A stretch of DNA of 64,000 nucleotides, from NCBI RefSeq assembly GCF_900113015.1, contig NZ_FONV01000011.1, forward strand, positions 310,001-374,000. Direction: 5' to 3'. The position numbers and the translations under genes are program-made. The stretch comes from Actinoplanes philippinensis (GTDB lineage: Bacteria; Actinomycetota; Actinomycetes; Mycobacteriales; Micromonosporaceae). Below the pieces are notes generated by a model. The model worked only from the letters and a program-made list of their open reading frames with translations. It was not told where the DNA came from and ran no database searches. Position 1 is the stretch's first letter. Each line of letters begins with the position of its first letter. Positions 7,722 to 16,172 of the stretch are shown piece by piece.

Positions 7722-8821
7722 CAGAACGGTTCGCTCAGGCGATCGGCCGCGGCCGCCACCCGCTCGTCGGTCGCGGTCATGGCGATCCGCACGTGCCGCG
7801 CCGCGGCCGGACCGTAGAAGGCGCCCGGGGCGGCCAGGATGCCACGCTTGGCGAGCCGGTCGACGGTCACCCAGCAGTCCTCGTCGCGGGTCGCCCACAG
7901 GTAGAGGCCCGCCTCCGAGTGACTGATCTCGAAACCGGCCTTGACCAGCGCGGACCGCAGGATCTCGCGGCGCGCCGCATAGCGCTCGCGCTGCTCCGCG
8001 ACATGCCTCTCGTCGGTCAGCGCGGCCACCATGGCGGCCTGCACCGGCGCCGGGACGATCATCCCGCCGTGCTTGCGGACCGCCAGCAGCTCGGCGACCA
8101 GGGCCGGGTCGCCGCCGACGAAACCGGCACGGTAACCGGCCAGGTTGGAGCGTTTGGAGAGCGAGTGGACGGCCAGCACGCCGGTGTGGTCGCCGCCGGT
8201 CACCCGGTCGTCGAGCACCGACACCGGGGTGGTCTCCCAGCCGAGCGACAGATAGCACTCGTCGCTGACCACGGTGACGCCCCGCTCGCGCGCCCAGTCG
8301 ACGACCTTGCGCAGATGCTGCTCGGGAAGCACCCGGCCGGTCGGATTGGACGGTGAGTTGATCCAGATCAGCTTGATCCGGCGGTCGGGGCCGAGCGCGG
8401 TGAGCGAATCGGACCGGACCACCTCGGCGCCGGCCAGCCGGACACCCACCTCGTAGGTCGGATAGCAGACCGACGGGATGACGACCACGTCGCCGGGCCC
8501 GACGCCGAGCAGCGTCGGCAGCCAGGCCACCAGCTCCTTCGAGCCGATCGTGGGCAGCACGCCGAGGTCACCGCTCGCCCGGCACTCCCGGGCGAGCCAG
8601 CCGGCGATCGCGGCACGCAGCTGGGGCGTGCCGGCGGTCAACGGGTAACCGGGCGCGTCGGACGCGTCCGCGAGGGCCTGCCGGACCGACGCCGGAACCG
8701 GGTCGACCGGGGTGCCGATCGACAGGTCCACGATGCCGCCCGGGTGCGCCGCGGCGAGCTTCTTGGCCGGCTCCAGCAGGTCCCAGGGGAAGTCCGGCAG
8801 GGCCGACGACAGAGCGCTCAG
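7721..8821 (-). CDS. dapC: Succinyldiaminopimelate transaminase
   Basis: This is a fold-type I PLP aminotransferase that makes N-succinyl-L,L-diaminopimelate in lysine/peptidoglycan synthesis. It has about 366 residues. Visible marks are the N-terminal DLSIGTPVDPVP, the substrate-site INSPSNPTGRVLPE, VVSDECYLSLGW, and the PLP-lysine region AVHSLSKRSNLAGYRAGF. No ATG, GTG or TTG starts the frame where homologues begin; the best candidate is a CTG at 8821 overlapping the fdxA stop (CTGA) with GGGGA upstream. The order fdxA-dapC is widespread in actinobacteria. It shares the pathway with dapD at the left edge. Confidence 0.9.
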   Translation of the reverse strand: MSALSSALPDFPWDLLEPAKKLAAAHPGGIVDLSIGTPVDPVPASVRQALADASDAPGYPLTAGTPQLRAAIAGWLARECRASGDLGVLPTIGSKELVAWLPTLLGVGPGDVVVIPSVCYPTYEVGVRLAGAEVVRSDSLTALGPDRRIKLIWINSPSNPTGRVLPEQHLRKVVDWARERGVTVVSDECYLSLGWETTPVSVLDDRVTGGDHTGVLAVHSLSKRSNLAGYRAGFVGGDPALVAELLAVRKHGGMIVPAPVQAAMVAALTDERHVAEQRERYAARREILRSALVKAGFEISHSEAGLYLWATRDEDCWVTVDRLAKRGILAAPGAFYGPAAARHVRIAMTATDERVAAAADRLSEPF

Positions 8822-9144
8822 TGTGCGTCCCCGCGAGGAGCCTGCGCGGCCACGAACGTCGCGTCCTTCTCGATCTTGCCGACCTTGGAGGCGCCACCGG
8901 GCGAGCCGAGATCCTCGAAGAACTCGTAGTTCGCGTTGGTGTAGTCCTTCCACTGCTCCGGCACGTCGTCCTCGTAGAAGATCGCTTCCACCGGGCAGAC
9001 CGGCTCGCAGGCTCCGCAGTCGACGCACTCATCGGGGTGGATGTAGAGCATCCGGTTGCCCTCGTAGATGCAGTCGACCGGGCATTCTTCGATGCACGCC
9101 TTGTCGAGAACATCGACGCAGGGCTCAGCGATGATGTAGGTCAC
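8818..9144 (-). CDS. fdxA: Seven-iron ferredoxin
   Basis: This small soluble electron carrier has 108 residues. Cysteines in CVDVLDKACIEECPVDCIYE near 9-28 and CVDCGACEPVCPVEAIF near 40-56 form the [3Fe-4S]/[4Fe-4S] ferredoxin pattern of mycobacterial/streptomycete FdxA. The ATG at 9144 has a GGGAAAG-type ribosome site. It leads the fdxA-dapC-SIMPL unit and is divergent from the acetyltransferase at 9223. Confidence 0.93.
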   Translation of the reverse strand: MTYIIAEPCVDVLDKACIEECPVDCIYEGNRMLYIHPDECVDCGACEPVCPVEAIFYEDDVPEQWKDYTNANYEFFEDLGSPGGASKVGKIEKDATFVAAQAPRGDAH

Positions 9145-9222
9145 GGATCTTTCCCTTCAAAGCCACGCCGCAAGTCGACGACGAGTTGCAGAGCCTAGTA
9201 TTCCCGCCGAGGGAGGTAATGC

Positions 9223-10182
9223 GTGCTCCGACAGCAGGATGTGGGACACCGGGTGGTGGTACGGCGAATTGTAGGCGTATCCGGGGACCGCACGCTCTTC
9301 ACGGATGCGCTGGGTGAGCTCGTGGACCTCACGGAGACCGATCTCACACTGGCCACCGACAAAGGCACCGTCCGGGTGCCCCTGCGCGAGGTGCACCGGG
9401 CCAAGCGGGTGCCCGCCGCGCGCCGGCCCAACGCCGCCTCCGTCATCGCGCTCGAGCTCGCCGCCGACGAGGCGTGGCCGGCACCGGTGCGCGGCCGGCT
9501 CGGCGGCTGGCTGCTGCGCGCCGCCGACAACTGGACCGGCCGGGCCAACTCGGCGCTCGCCGTCGGCGACCCGGATCGCACGCTGGAGGAGGCCATCGAC
9601 GCGGTCGTCCGGTGGTATGGCGAGCGCGGCCAGCAGCCCCTGATCAACGCGCCGCTGCCGCTCGCCGCGCCGGTGAACGCGAGCCTCGACGAGCGCGGCT
9701 GGACGAGCCGGCCGCTGACCCTGGTGCAGACCGCCGCGCTGGCCCCGATGCTGACCGCCGCCGCCCGCGCCGACCTGCCGCCGGTCGACCTGGCCGACGC
9801 GGCCGGCGACGATTGGTATGCGATGGTCGCCGACCACAAGGGCACCCTGCCGGCGGCCGCGCTGACCATCCTCAACGGCGTGCCGGACCGGGTGTTCGCC
9901 CACGTCCGCGACACCGACGGCAAGCTGCTCGCGGTGGCGCGCGGCGCGGTCACCGGCCCGGATCGCTGGCTCGGCGTGTCGCTGGTGCAGACCGCCCCGG
10001 CCGCACGACGGCGCGGCCTGGGCGGGCATGTCGTGCGGGCGCTGGCGCACTGGGCGTCCCAGCGCGGCGCCAACCGCGCCTACCTCCAGGTGGAGGAGCG
10101 GAACACGGCGGCCGTCGCGCTCTACGGCCGGCTCGGTTTCAGCACCCACCACACCTATCTGACCAGGGAAGCGCCGCTCTGA
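9223..10182 (+). CDS. GNAT N-acetyltransferase with N-terminal SH3-like extension
   Basis: The protein has 319 residues. Residues 1 to about 65 form a small beta-rich module (HRVVVRRIVGV...LGELVDLTE). The C-terminal half is a GNAT fold with the acetyl-CoA loop QTAPAARRRGLGGHVVRALA near 258-277 and the RLGF strand near the end. A GTG at 9223 is used, since GGGAGG lies 6 bases upstream; the ATG at 9219 is in another frame. The acetyl acceptor is unknown. The stop lies inside a 20-bp tandem repeat whose first unit encodes the last residues. Confidence 0.82.
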   Translation: MLRQQDVGHRVVVRRIVGVSGDRTLFTDALGELVDLTETDLTLATDKGTVRVPLREVHRAKRVPAARRPNAASVIALELAADEAWPAPVRGRLGGWLLRAADNWTGRANSALAVGDPDRTLEEAIDAVVRWYGERGQQPLINAPLPLAAPVNASLDERGWTSRPLTLVQTAALAPMLTAAARADLPPVDLADAAGDDWYAMVADHKGTLPAAALTILNGVPDRVFAHVRDTDGKLLAVARGAVTGPDRWLGVSLVQTAPAARRRGLGGHVVRALAHWASQRGANRAYLQVEERNTAAVALYGRLGFSTHHTYLTREAPL

Positions 10183-10260
10183 CCAGGGAAGCGCCGCTCT
10201 GACCAGCGAAGCGCCGCTCTGACCAGCGAAGCGGCGCGGGCCGGGGAAGCGGCGCGGGCC
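10161..10260. repeat. Five tandem 20-bp units at a convergent gene junction
   Basis: GACCAGGGAAGCGCCGCTCT at 10161 and 10181 is repeated as near-copies at 10201, 10221 and 10241, the last two drifting toward GCGGCGCGGG. The first unit contains the last codons and stop of the acetyltransferase gene, so the array copies a gene end. It fills nearly all of the space to the convergent stop at 10265. Confidence 0.9.
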
Positions 10261-10264
10261 GGGG

Positions 10265-10729
10265 CTAGCGGCCGACGACCCGGCGGGGGCGGGCCTTGCG
10301 CGCCTCGGTGTATGCCTTCAGCGCGCGGGACCGGTAGTCACGGCCCAGCATGACGGCGATCCAGTAGCCGATGAGCGTGCCCGCGATCGCGCAGGCGGCG
10401 TAGAGCCAGATCTGCGCGAAGAAGTCGCCCGCCCCGTTGGCGAACGGGCCGTGTCCGCTGACGAACGGTCCCACCAGGACGGTCAGGGCCATGCCGCCGA
10501 GAGCGCCGAACCCGACGTCGGGCAGCCAGTCGCTCGGCGCCTGCCGCTGCGACCGGAGGAACGTCAGCACGGCCAGGATCACCGCGATCACCGCGAACAT
10601 GACGATCGAGGCGATGCCCTGACCGCTGTCGTCCTCCGAGGAGAGCCGGATGACCAGCCGGGCGATCACGTTGACCGCGAACAGGGCGACGGCCAGCACC
10701 GTGATCCGGAACCAGCGCTGCTGCCTCAT
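10265..10729 (-). CDS. Four-helix membrane protein, unknown function
   Basis: This 154-residue protein has hydrophobic segments near residues 8-27, 43-59, 74-93 and 108-128, then a basic C-terminal tail (RSRALKAYTEARKARPRR) expected in the cytoplasm. The ATG at 10729 is the likely start. It lies 80 bp upstream of the mshB-linked membrane gene stop on the same strand and may be co-transcribed with it. No family recognised. Confidence 0.7.
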   Translation of the reverse strand: MRQQRWFRITVLAVALFAVNVIARLVIRLSSEDDSGQGIASIVMFAVIAVILAVLTFLRSQRQAPSDWLPDVGFGALGGMALTVLVGPFVSGHGPFANGAGDFFAQIWLYAACAIAGTLIGYWIAVMLGRDYRSRALKAYTEARKARPRRVVGR

Positions 10730-10809
10730 CTCGTCCTCCAGAAAGAGCTACCGGGAAATCTCGTGGCGGGATCCTAGCGCTCATCCTGGCCGATGGGGCC
10801 CCTGGATTC

Positions 10810-11361
10810 CTAGACGCTGCCTGAGAGTTCGCTGTCCTTGCTCACCGGGCGATCGCCGGCCCGGTTCAGCGGGGTCAGGATCATCCGGTACACGTACACC
10901 GCGAAGGTCAGGCTGCCGGCCAGGATGGTCACCAGGGCCACCCAGTTGGTCCCGCCGACCAGGTAATCGCCCTCGGCGGTGCGGGTGCCGGCGGCGGCCA
11001 GCATGATCAGCGTCCACAGCGCCCACGGCGGGCCGGCCGCCCAGCGGCGGCCGGTCGTCGACACGGCGAACCAGCAGATCACCAGATTGATCCCGATCGC
11101 CAGCGGGACGGCCAGCGGCAGCGGGGCGCCGGTCCCGACATACGGCGAGTCGCCGTCGAGCACCGCCCCGAACGCCCCGAGCCGCAGCGCGCTCAGCTGC
11201 AGCTCGAGGAAGGCGGTCAACACGGTGGCGACCAGCGCCACGGCCATGCCGGCCACCCGGAGGGCGGTGTCGCCGACGGCGTCCGGCGGGGTGGCCGGCT
11301 GATCCGCATACGGCGCGGGCGGTTGCTCCTCCGTCGCGGCGGCCGGTATGTCGCCGGTCAT
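10810..11361 (-). CDS. Membrane protein linked to mshB
   Basis: This 183-residue protein has a Pro/Ala-rich N-terminus of about 30 residues, four hydrophobic segments (near 35-52, 77-97, 108-121, 137-158) and a polar tail. Its ATG overlaps the mshB stop as ATGA, so the two are translationally coupled. A similar small membrane protein follows mshB in mycobacteria, which suggests a conserved but uncharacterised partner. It has no catalytic motif. Confidence 0.75.
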   Translation of the reverse strand: MTGDIPAAATEEQPPAPYADQPATPPDAVGDTALRVAGMAVALVATVLTAFLELQLSALRLGAFGAVLDGDSPYVGTGAPLPLAVPLAIGINLVICWFAVSTTGRRWAAGPPWALWTLIMLAAAGTRTAEGDYLVGGTNWVALVTILAGSLTFAVYVYRMILTPLNRAGDRPVSKDSELSGSV

Positions 11362-12224
11362 GCCAGCCCGCTGAACAGGTCGCTCTCCCAGCCGAACGGG
11401 CCCGAGCCGGGACCGCGGGTGCCCTTGACGAGCGTGTAGTACTCCACGCCCATGAACTCGCCGCCGAAGTCGCCCGCGATCCCGTAGAGCCAGGAGTTGT
11501 CCGGGATCTGGGTGGCGTGGGCGCGCATCGCCGCGGTCTTCTTCGCGGAGTGGTCGGTGCCGTCGATGCGGGCCGCGATCTCCTCGTCGGGCGTGCCGAA
11601 CGGCAGGTCGTCGGCCTTCTCCACATCGGCGAACGGGTTGCTCTCCGACTCGCGGAACGCCTCCATGCCGTCCAGCAGGACGCTCAGCGGCATGGCCGTC
11701 CAGTAGATCTTCTCCGGGCCGTCGGCGTCGGCCAGCTCGGCGGCGCGCATCGCGACCCGGTGGGCCTGGATGTGGTCGGGGTGGCCGTAGAACCCGTTCT
11801 CGTCATAGGTGATCATGACCTGCGGGCGGATCTCACGCATGATCTCGACCAGGTGGCCGGCCGCCTCGTCGAGGTCGGCCTGCCAGAACGCGCGGGGGTG
11901 CTCGTTGGTGGGCAGGCCCATCATGCCGGAGTCACGGTAGCGGCCGGGGCCGCCGAGCATGCGGCGGTCGGTGACGCCGAGGGCGGCACAGGCGCGCTCC
12001 CACTCGACCAGGCGGTATCCGCCCAGTTGATCGGCCTCGGCGGCGGCGAGCCGGGACAGCTCCGGGACGTGGATCTCACCCTCCTCGCCGAGGGTGCAGG
12101 TCACCAGGGTGACGTGGGCTCCGGTGGAGACGTAGTGGGCCATGGTCGCGCCGGTGCCGATCACCTCGTCGTCGGGGTGCGCGTGGACCAGCAGCAGGCG
12201 GCGGGCGGGCAACTCTTCAGTCAC
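11358..12224 (-). CDS. mshB: N-acetyl-1-D-myo-inositol-2-amino-2-deoxy-alpha-D-glucopyranoside deacetylase
   Basis: This zinc LmbE-family amidase removes acetyl from GlcNAc-inositol in mycothiol synthesis. It has 288 residues, the expected size. The zinc and catalytic motif AHPDDE lies near residues 14-19 and the second zinc ligand in GHPDHIQAH near 148-156. The start is a GTG at 12224; the frame is open far upstream, but similarity begins here. Mycothiol is restricted to Actinobacteria, which supports the taxonomic guess. It is divergent from the S9-like gene. Confidence 0.93.
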   Translation of the reverse strand: MTEELPARRLLLVHAHPDDEVIGTGATMAHYVSTGAHVTLVTCTLGEEGEIHVPELSRLAAAEADQLGGYRLVEWERACAALGVTDRRMLGGPGRYRDSGMMGLPTNEHPRAFWQADLDEAAGHLVEIMREIRPQVMITYDENGFYGHPDHIQAHRVAMRAAELADADGPEKIYWTAMPLSVLLDGMEAFRESESNPFADVEKADDLPFGTPDEEIAARIDGTDHSAKKTAAMRAHATQIPDNSWLYGIAGDFGGEFMGVEYYTLVKGTRGPGSGPFGWESDLFSGLA

Positions 12225-12317
12225 GGCCGATACTGTACGCGCGACCACCGACGGGTTCGGTCCACCAGCCCGCGGTTTGCCCGGCGCGAGTCGCCCCCGA
12301 TCGGCGATGCTGGGGTT

Positions 12318-14078
12318 GTGGAGTACCCGTACGCCGTGACCGTCGGGGCCGATGGCGCCCGAGTCGTGTTCCTCCGCTCGTCGGAGCTCTGGCTGCTCGA
12401 CCTGCCCGCCGGGGTGGAACGACGGGTCGTCGAGGGGCCGGTCGGCTCCTACGCGACCGACCGGGACGCCCGGGTCGCCGCCGTCGTCCGGGAGGGTGAG
12501 CTGTTCCGGGCCGACCTGGTCACCGGCGCCGTCACCGCACTGCCCACGGCCGGGCCTGCCTTCGACGCCCGGCCCGACCCGGCGGGCCGGTCCATCGGCT
12601 ACCTGACCGACCCCGGGGAGGCGGCGTCGCTGCACGTCACCGGGCCGGACGGGGATCGGCTGCTGGCCGGGGAGCCGGGCAACGCGTGGCGCGAGCACGG
12701 CGGGACGATCTCGTGGGGGATGCCGGGGACGTGGGCGGGCGAGTTCGGGCGTACCCGCGGGTGGTGGTGGTCTCCGGACGGATCGCAGATCCTGGCCGTG
12801 CGCAGCGCCCGGACGGTCAGCCTGCATCTGCTCGACCTGGACGACGGCTGGGTCGACGTGCACTGGGACCGCGAGACCTACCCCTATCTGGCGCAGGTCC
12901 GCTGGGTCGGCGGCGGTCCGCTGATCACCGTGCTGCGCCGGATGCAGCAGCACGGCCTGGTGCTCTCCATCGACCCGCGCACCGGTGAGACGCAGGTGCA
13001 CGCCGAACTGGCCGACGCCCGCTGGGTGGAGCCGATCCCGGGCACGCCGCGGCACCTGCCGGACGGGCGCGTGCTGGTCGGCGGCGAGCTGGCCCACGAC
13101 GGCTTCGACGCGCGCTGCCTCTTCGCCGACGGCAGCCTGCTCACCCCGCCCGGCCTCTACGTCCGGCGGGTGGCCGGCACCCTGCCGCGGCCCGGCGGCC
13201 CGGCCGGCGCCCCGGACCTGATCGTCGAGGGCAGCCTCGGCGACCCGGCAGTGCGGGAGGTGTTCCGGGTCCGCACCTCGCTCGGCGGCGGCGGGCCCGA
13301 GGTCTCCCGGCTGGCGCCGCTCACCGGCGCGGACCGGGTCACCGTCGGCGGCGACGTGCTGGTCGCCGGGAACCGGGTGTGGCACGGCGATCGGGTGATC
13401 ACGCTGCGGTCCCCGGCGCCGGATCTTCCCGGGCATCCGGCGCCGGCGCTGGAACGGGTCACCGACCGGCGGCTTCCGGCCGCGGTCCGCTACCCCACCG
13501 GGCACGTCGGCGGCACCCGGCTTCCGGTGCTGATCACCCTGGGCGACGGGCCCGGGCATCAACAGGTCGTCGCGGACCCCGCGGCGTGGGTGGCGCGACA
13601 GCGATTCGCCGACTCCGGGTTCGCCGTGGTCAGCGTCGATTCCAGGGGTACGCCCGGAGTGGCCCCCAGCTTCGAGAAGGCGGTCCACCGGCGCCTGGCC
13701 GACGTGGTGCTCGGCGACCAGGCCGACGCCCTGCACGCCCTGCAGGGCAAGCACCCGGACCTCGACCTCACCCGGGTCGCGGTGCGCGGCCGCGGGCTGG
13801 GCGGATGGCTGGCCGCGCTGGCCGTGCTGCGCCGGCCGGAGGTCTTCCACCGGGCTGTGGCGCACCGGCCGGTGGTGGACTGGGCGGAGCTGCCGGGGCC
13901 GGTGGCGGAGCGCTATCTGGGCGACCGCGGGGACTCCCCCGACGTGTACGCCCACCACAGTCTGCGCGAGGCCGGGACGTCCCCGGACGTGTTGCTGGTC
14001 GGCGCTGAGCTGGACGGTTTCCCGTCGCGGTCTGCCATCACCTTCGAGGAGGAGCTAACCTTCCTGAAAGGGAGCTAG
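12318..14078 (+). CDS. S9-family (DPP IV-like) peptidase homologue, probably inactive
   Basis: The 586-residue protein has an N-terminal DPPIV-type beta-propeller (for example DRETYPYLAQVRWVGGGPL near 179-197) and a C-terminal alpha/beta-hydrolase part (SVDSRGTPGVAPSFEKAVHR). The nucleophile elbow, normally GWSFGG or GxSxGG, reads GRGLGG, with glycine at about residue 493 (codon 13794-13796) in place of the catalytic serine. The chain then stops soon after the region of the catalytic Asp (GAELDGF), so the part bearing the catalytic His is absent; full relatives are near 650-720 residues. Start is GTG 12318. It is either a decaying gene or a propeller protein with a binding role. Confidence 0.78.
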   Translation: MEYPYAVTVGADGARVVFLRSSELWLLDLPAGVERRVVEGPVGSYATDRDARVAAVVREGELFRADLVTGAVTALPTAGPAFDARPDPAGRSIGYLTDPGEAASLHVTGPDGDRLLAGEPGNAWREHGGTISWGMPGTWAGEFGRTRGWWWSPDGSQILAVRSARTVSLHLLDLDDGWVDVHWDRETYPYLAQVRWVGGGPLITVLRRMQQHGLVLSIDPRTGETQVHAELADARWVEPIPGTPRHLPDGRVLVGGELAHDGFDARCLFADGSLLTPPGLYVRRVAGTLPRPGGPAGAPDLIVEGSLGDPAVREVFRVRTSLGGGGPEVSRLAPLTGADRVTVGGDVLVAGNRVWHGDRVITLRSPAPDLPGHPAPALERVTDRRLPAAVRYPTGHVGGTRLPVLITLGDGPGHQQVVADPAAWVARQRFADSGFAVVSVDSRGTPGVAPSFEKAVHRRLADVVLGDQADALHALQGKHPDLDLTRVAVRGRGLGGWLAALAVLRRPEVFHRAVAHRPVVDWAELPGPVAERYLGDRGDSPDVYAHHSLREAGTSPDVLLVGAELDGFPSRSAITFEEELTFLKGS

Positions 14079-14097
14079 TCATCAGGGAGCTAGTCAT
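14069..14097. repeat. Two tandem 15-bp units at the end of the S9-like gene
   Basis: AGGGAGCTAGTCAT at 14069-14082 recurs at 14084-14097. The TAG stop of the S9-like gene lies in the first unit. Small, but it is another case of a duplicated gene end in this window. Confidence 0.7.
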
Positions 14098-14146
14098 GGA
14101 GCATGATCCTATGCGACAATCGTCACCCGACAACCCGGGAGACGCC

Positions 14147-14704
14147 ATGACACCTTCCCTTCTTCTCGGCAAAAGGACGACCTGGACCGAGTCGGAGTTC
14201 CTGGCCATCGGCGAAACGCCCGAGCGCATCGAGCTTTTCGACGGGAGCCTGCACGTGACCCCTGGACCGACGCCGATTCATCAGCGCTTCGCCGGCAAGC
14301 TGCTGATCACCTTGACACCTCCGGCGGAGTCGATCGGGCTCCTCGTCTTCGAGGGCATCAACGTGCGGGTCGGCACCAATCGGATCCCCATTCCCGACCT
14401 CGCGATCACCACCATGATCGACCTCGAGGAACTCGTCGTCGACGCCTCAGCCGTCCGGCTGGTCTGCGAGATCCTCTCGCCGTCGAATGCCACTACGGAC
14501 CGGGTACTGAAGATGCGGTATTACGCGGATGCCGGCATCCCCTGGTATCTCCTCGTCGCGCCGAAAACCGCGACATTCACCCTCTACAAGCTCGATGGCG
14601 CCAACTATCGGGAGCACGCGACTGCCTCGCCCGGCGAGCTGCTGGAGCTCACCGAGCCGGTGGTCGCGACCATCGATCCGGCGGATCTGCTGCCGCCTCG
14701 CTGA
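14147..14704 (+). CDS. Uma2-family (DUF820) putative endonuclease
   Basis: This 185-residue protein has a PD-(D/E)XK-like restriction fold. Family marks are the N-terminal RIELFDGSLHVTPGPTPIHQ near 25-44, PIPDLAITT near 84-92, LVCEILSPSNATTDRVLKM near 107-125 and YYADAGIPWYLLV. The ATG at 14147 is chosen because GGGAG lies 6 bases upstream; an upstream ATG at 14096 is in frame but has no ribosome site. A second Uma2 gene lies at 48582. Despite the Uma2 name, the function of these widespread bacterial proteins is unproved. Confidence 0.85.
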   Translation: MTPSLLLGKRTTWTESEFLAIGETPERIELFDGSLHVTPGPTPIHQRFAGKLLITLTPPAESIGLLVFEGINVRVGTNRIPIPDLAITTMIDLEELVVDASAVRLVCEILSPSNATTDRVLKMRYYADAGIPWYLLVAPKTATFTLYKLDGANYREHATASPGELLELTEPVVATIDPADLLPPR

Positions 14705-14735
14705 AACTGTCGTACCCGGCGCATAGGGTCGGGTC

Positions 14736-16172
14736 ATGACCCACTTCGATGAGGCGGGGGCGGCGGTGCAGGCCGCGCTCGACGCCGGCGCCCGCTATGC
14801 CGATGCCAGGGTGATGGTGCGGCGATCCGAGACCATGTCGGCCCGTGACGGCGATGTCGAGGATCTCGGCTTCGACGAGAGCGCGGGGCTCGGCGTCCGA
14901 GCGCTGGTCGGCTCCGGGTGGGGCTTCTACGCCGTTCCCGATCTCGCCGAGGGGTCCGCGCGGGCCGCCGGGAGGCGCGCCGCACAGATCGCCGCCGCCA
15001 GTGCCGCGGTCCCGGGTCTCCCGGCCGATCTGGTGCCGGCCGGCCCGATCACCGCGAGCTGGGCCTCCGACTGTGTGATCGATCCGCTCGGGGTGCCGCT
15101 GTCGGACAAGGGCGATCTGCTCGTCCGGGCGACCGAGGCAGCGAAGGCCGAGGGCGCCGATGTGGCCGAGGCCAACTACGCCGTGTGGGATACGCGTAAG
15201 TGGTTCGTCTCCAGCGAGGGCCACCGCATCGAGCAGCACATCCGGGAGTGCGGCGCGGGCGTGACCGCGATCGCGATCGGTGACGGCGAGGTGCAGCGCC
15301 GGTCCTGGCCGTCGCATCGGGGCCAGTTCGGCACCCGGGGCTGGGAGCTGGTCGAGGAGATCGACCTGGTGGGCAACGCGCCGCGGATGGCGCAGGAGGC
15401 GCGGGCGCTGCTGACGGCGCCGCTGTGCCCGTCCGGTGAGACGACGCTGGTGCTGGGTGGCGAGCAGTTGGCGCTGCAGATCCACGAGTCGGTGGGGCAC
15501 GCCATCGAGCTCGACCGGATTCTCGGCTGGGAGGCCGCGTTCGCCGGCACGAGCTGGCTGGACCTGAGCCGGTTGGGTTCGCTGCGCTACGGGTCCGAGC
15601 TGATGAACATCACGATCGACCCGACGTTCCCGGGCGCGTTGGGCAGTTTCGGCTTCGACGACGAGGGCACCCCGGCCGTCAAGCGGCACGCGGTTCGTGA
15701 CGGCCTGTGGGTGGGGGTGCTGGCCGGGCGTGACTCGGCGGCGATCGCCGGGCTCGACTACGCGGGCAGTGTCCGGTCGGACGGGTGGTCCCGGCTGCCG
15801 ATGGTGCGGATGACGAATGTCGGCCTGGAGCCGGGCCCGCACACGCTCGACGAGATCATCGCGGCCACCGGCGACGGCGTGTTCATGGATGTCAACCGGT
15901 CCTGGTCGATCGACGACCGCCGGCTGAATTTCCAATTCGGGTGCGAGATCGGCTACGAGATCAAGAACGGGAAGCTGGGGCGGATGCTGCGTAACCCGAC
16001 CTACACCGGGATCGGGCCGCGGTTCTGGCAATCGATGGACATGCTGTCGAACGAGACGATCGCGTGGGGCACCCCCAACTGTGGCAAGGGCCAGCCCGGC
16101 CAGATCGGGCACACCGGTCATCCGGCGGCGCCGGCCCGTTTCACGAACGTCCGGGTGGGGGTGCGTGGATGA
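14736..16172 (+). CDS. tldD: TldD metalloprotease subunit
   Basis: TldD/TldE is a heterodimeric zinc protease that degrades unfolded peptides and trims some ribosomal peptide products. This 478-residue subunit carries the zinc motif HESVGHAIELD near residues 250-260 and the C-terminal zinc-ligand region with CGKGQPGQIGHTG. The ATG is at 14736. The TGA overlaps the ATG of the repeat ORF at 16169. A classical tldD-tldE ATGA overlap seems to have been split by that repeat. It probably works with the protein at 16414. Confidence 0.92.
   Translation: MTHFDEAGAAVQAALDAGARYADARVMVRRSETMSARDGDVEDLGFDESAGLGVRALVGSGWGFYAVPDLAEGSARAAGRRAAQIAAASAAVPGLPADLVPAGPITASWASDCVIDPLGVPLSDKGDLLVRATEAAKAEGADVAEANYAVWDTRKWFVSSEGHRIEQHIRECGAGVTAIAIGDGEVQRRSWPSHRGQFGTRGWELVEEIDLVGNAPRMAQEARALLTAPLCPSGETTLVLGGEQLALQIHESVGHAIELDRILGWEAAFAGTSWLDLSRLGSLRYGSELMNITIDPTFPGALGSFGFDDEGTPAVKRHAVRDGLWVGVLAGRDSAAIAGLDYAGSVRSDGWSRLPMVRMTNVGLEPGPHTLDEIIAATGDGVFMDVNRSWSIDDRRLNFQFGCEIGYEIKNGKLGRMLRNPTYTGIGPRFWQSMDMLSNETIAWGTPNCGKGQPGQIGHTGHPAAPARFTNVRVGVRG

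Noticed and set aside
5766..7817. 683-codon plus-strand frame opposite the DUF4407 and SIMPL genes
   Set aside because: Its composition (Gly/Arg/His/Val rich, no domain) is that of an antisense shadow in high-GC DNA; the minus-strand proteins have clear family features.
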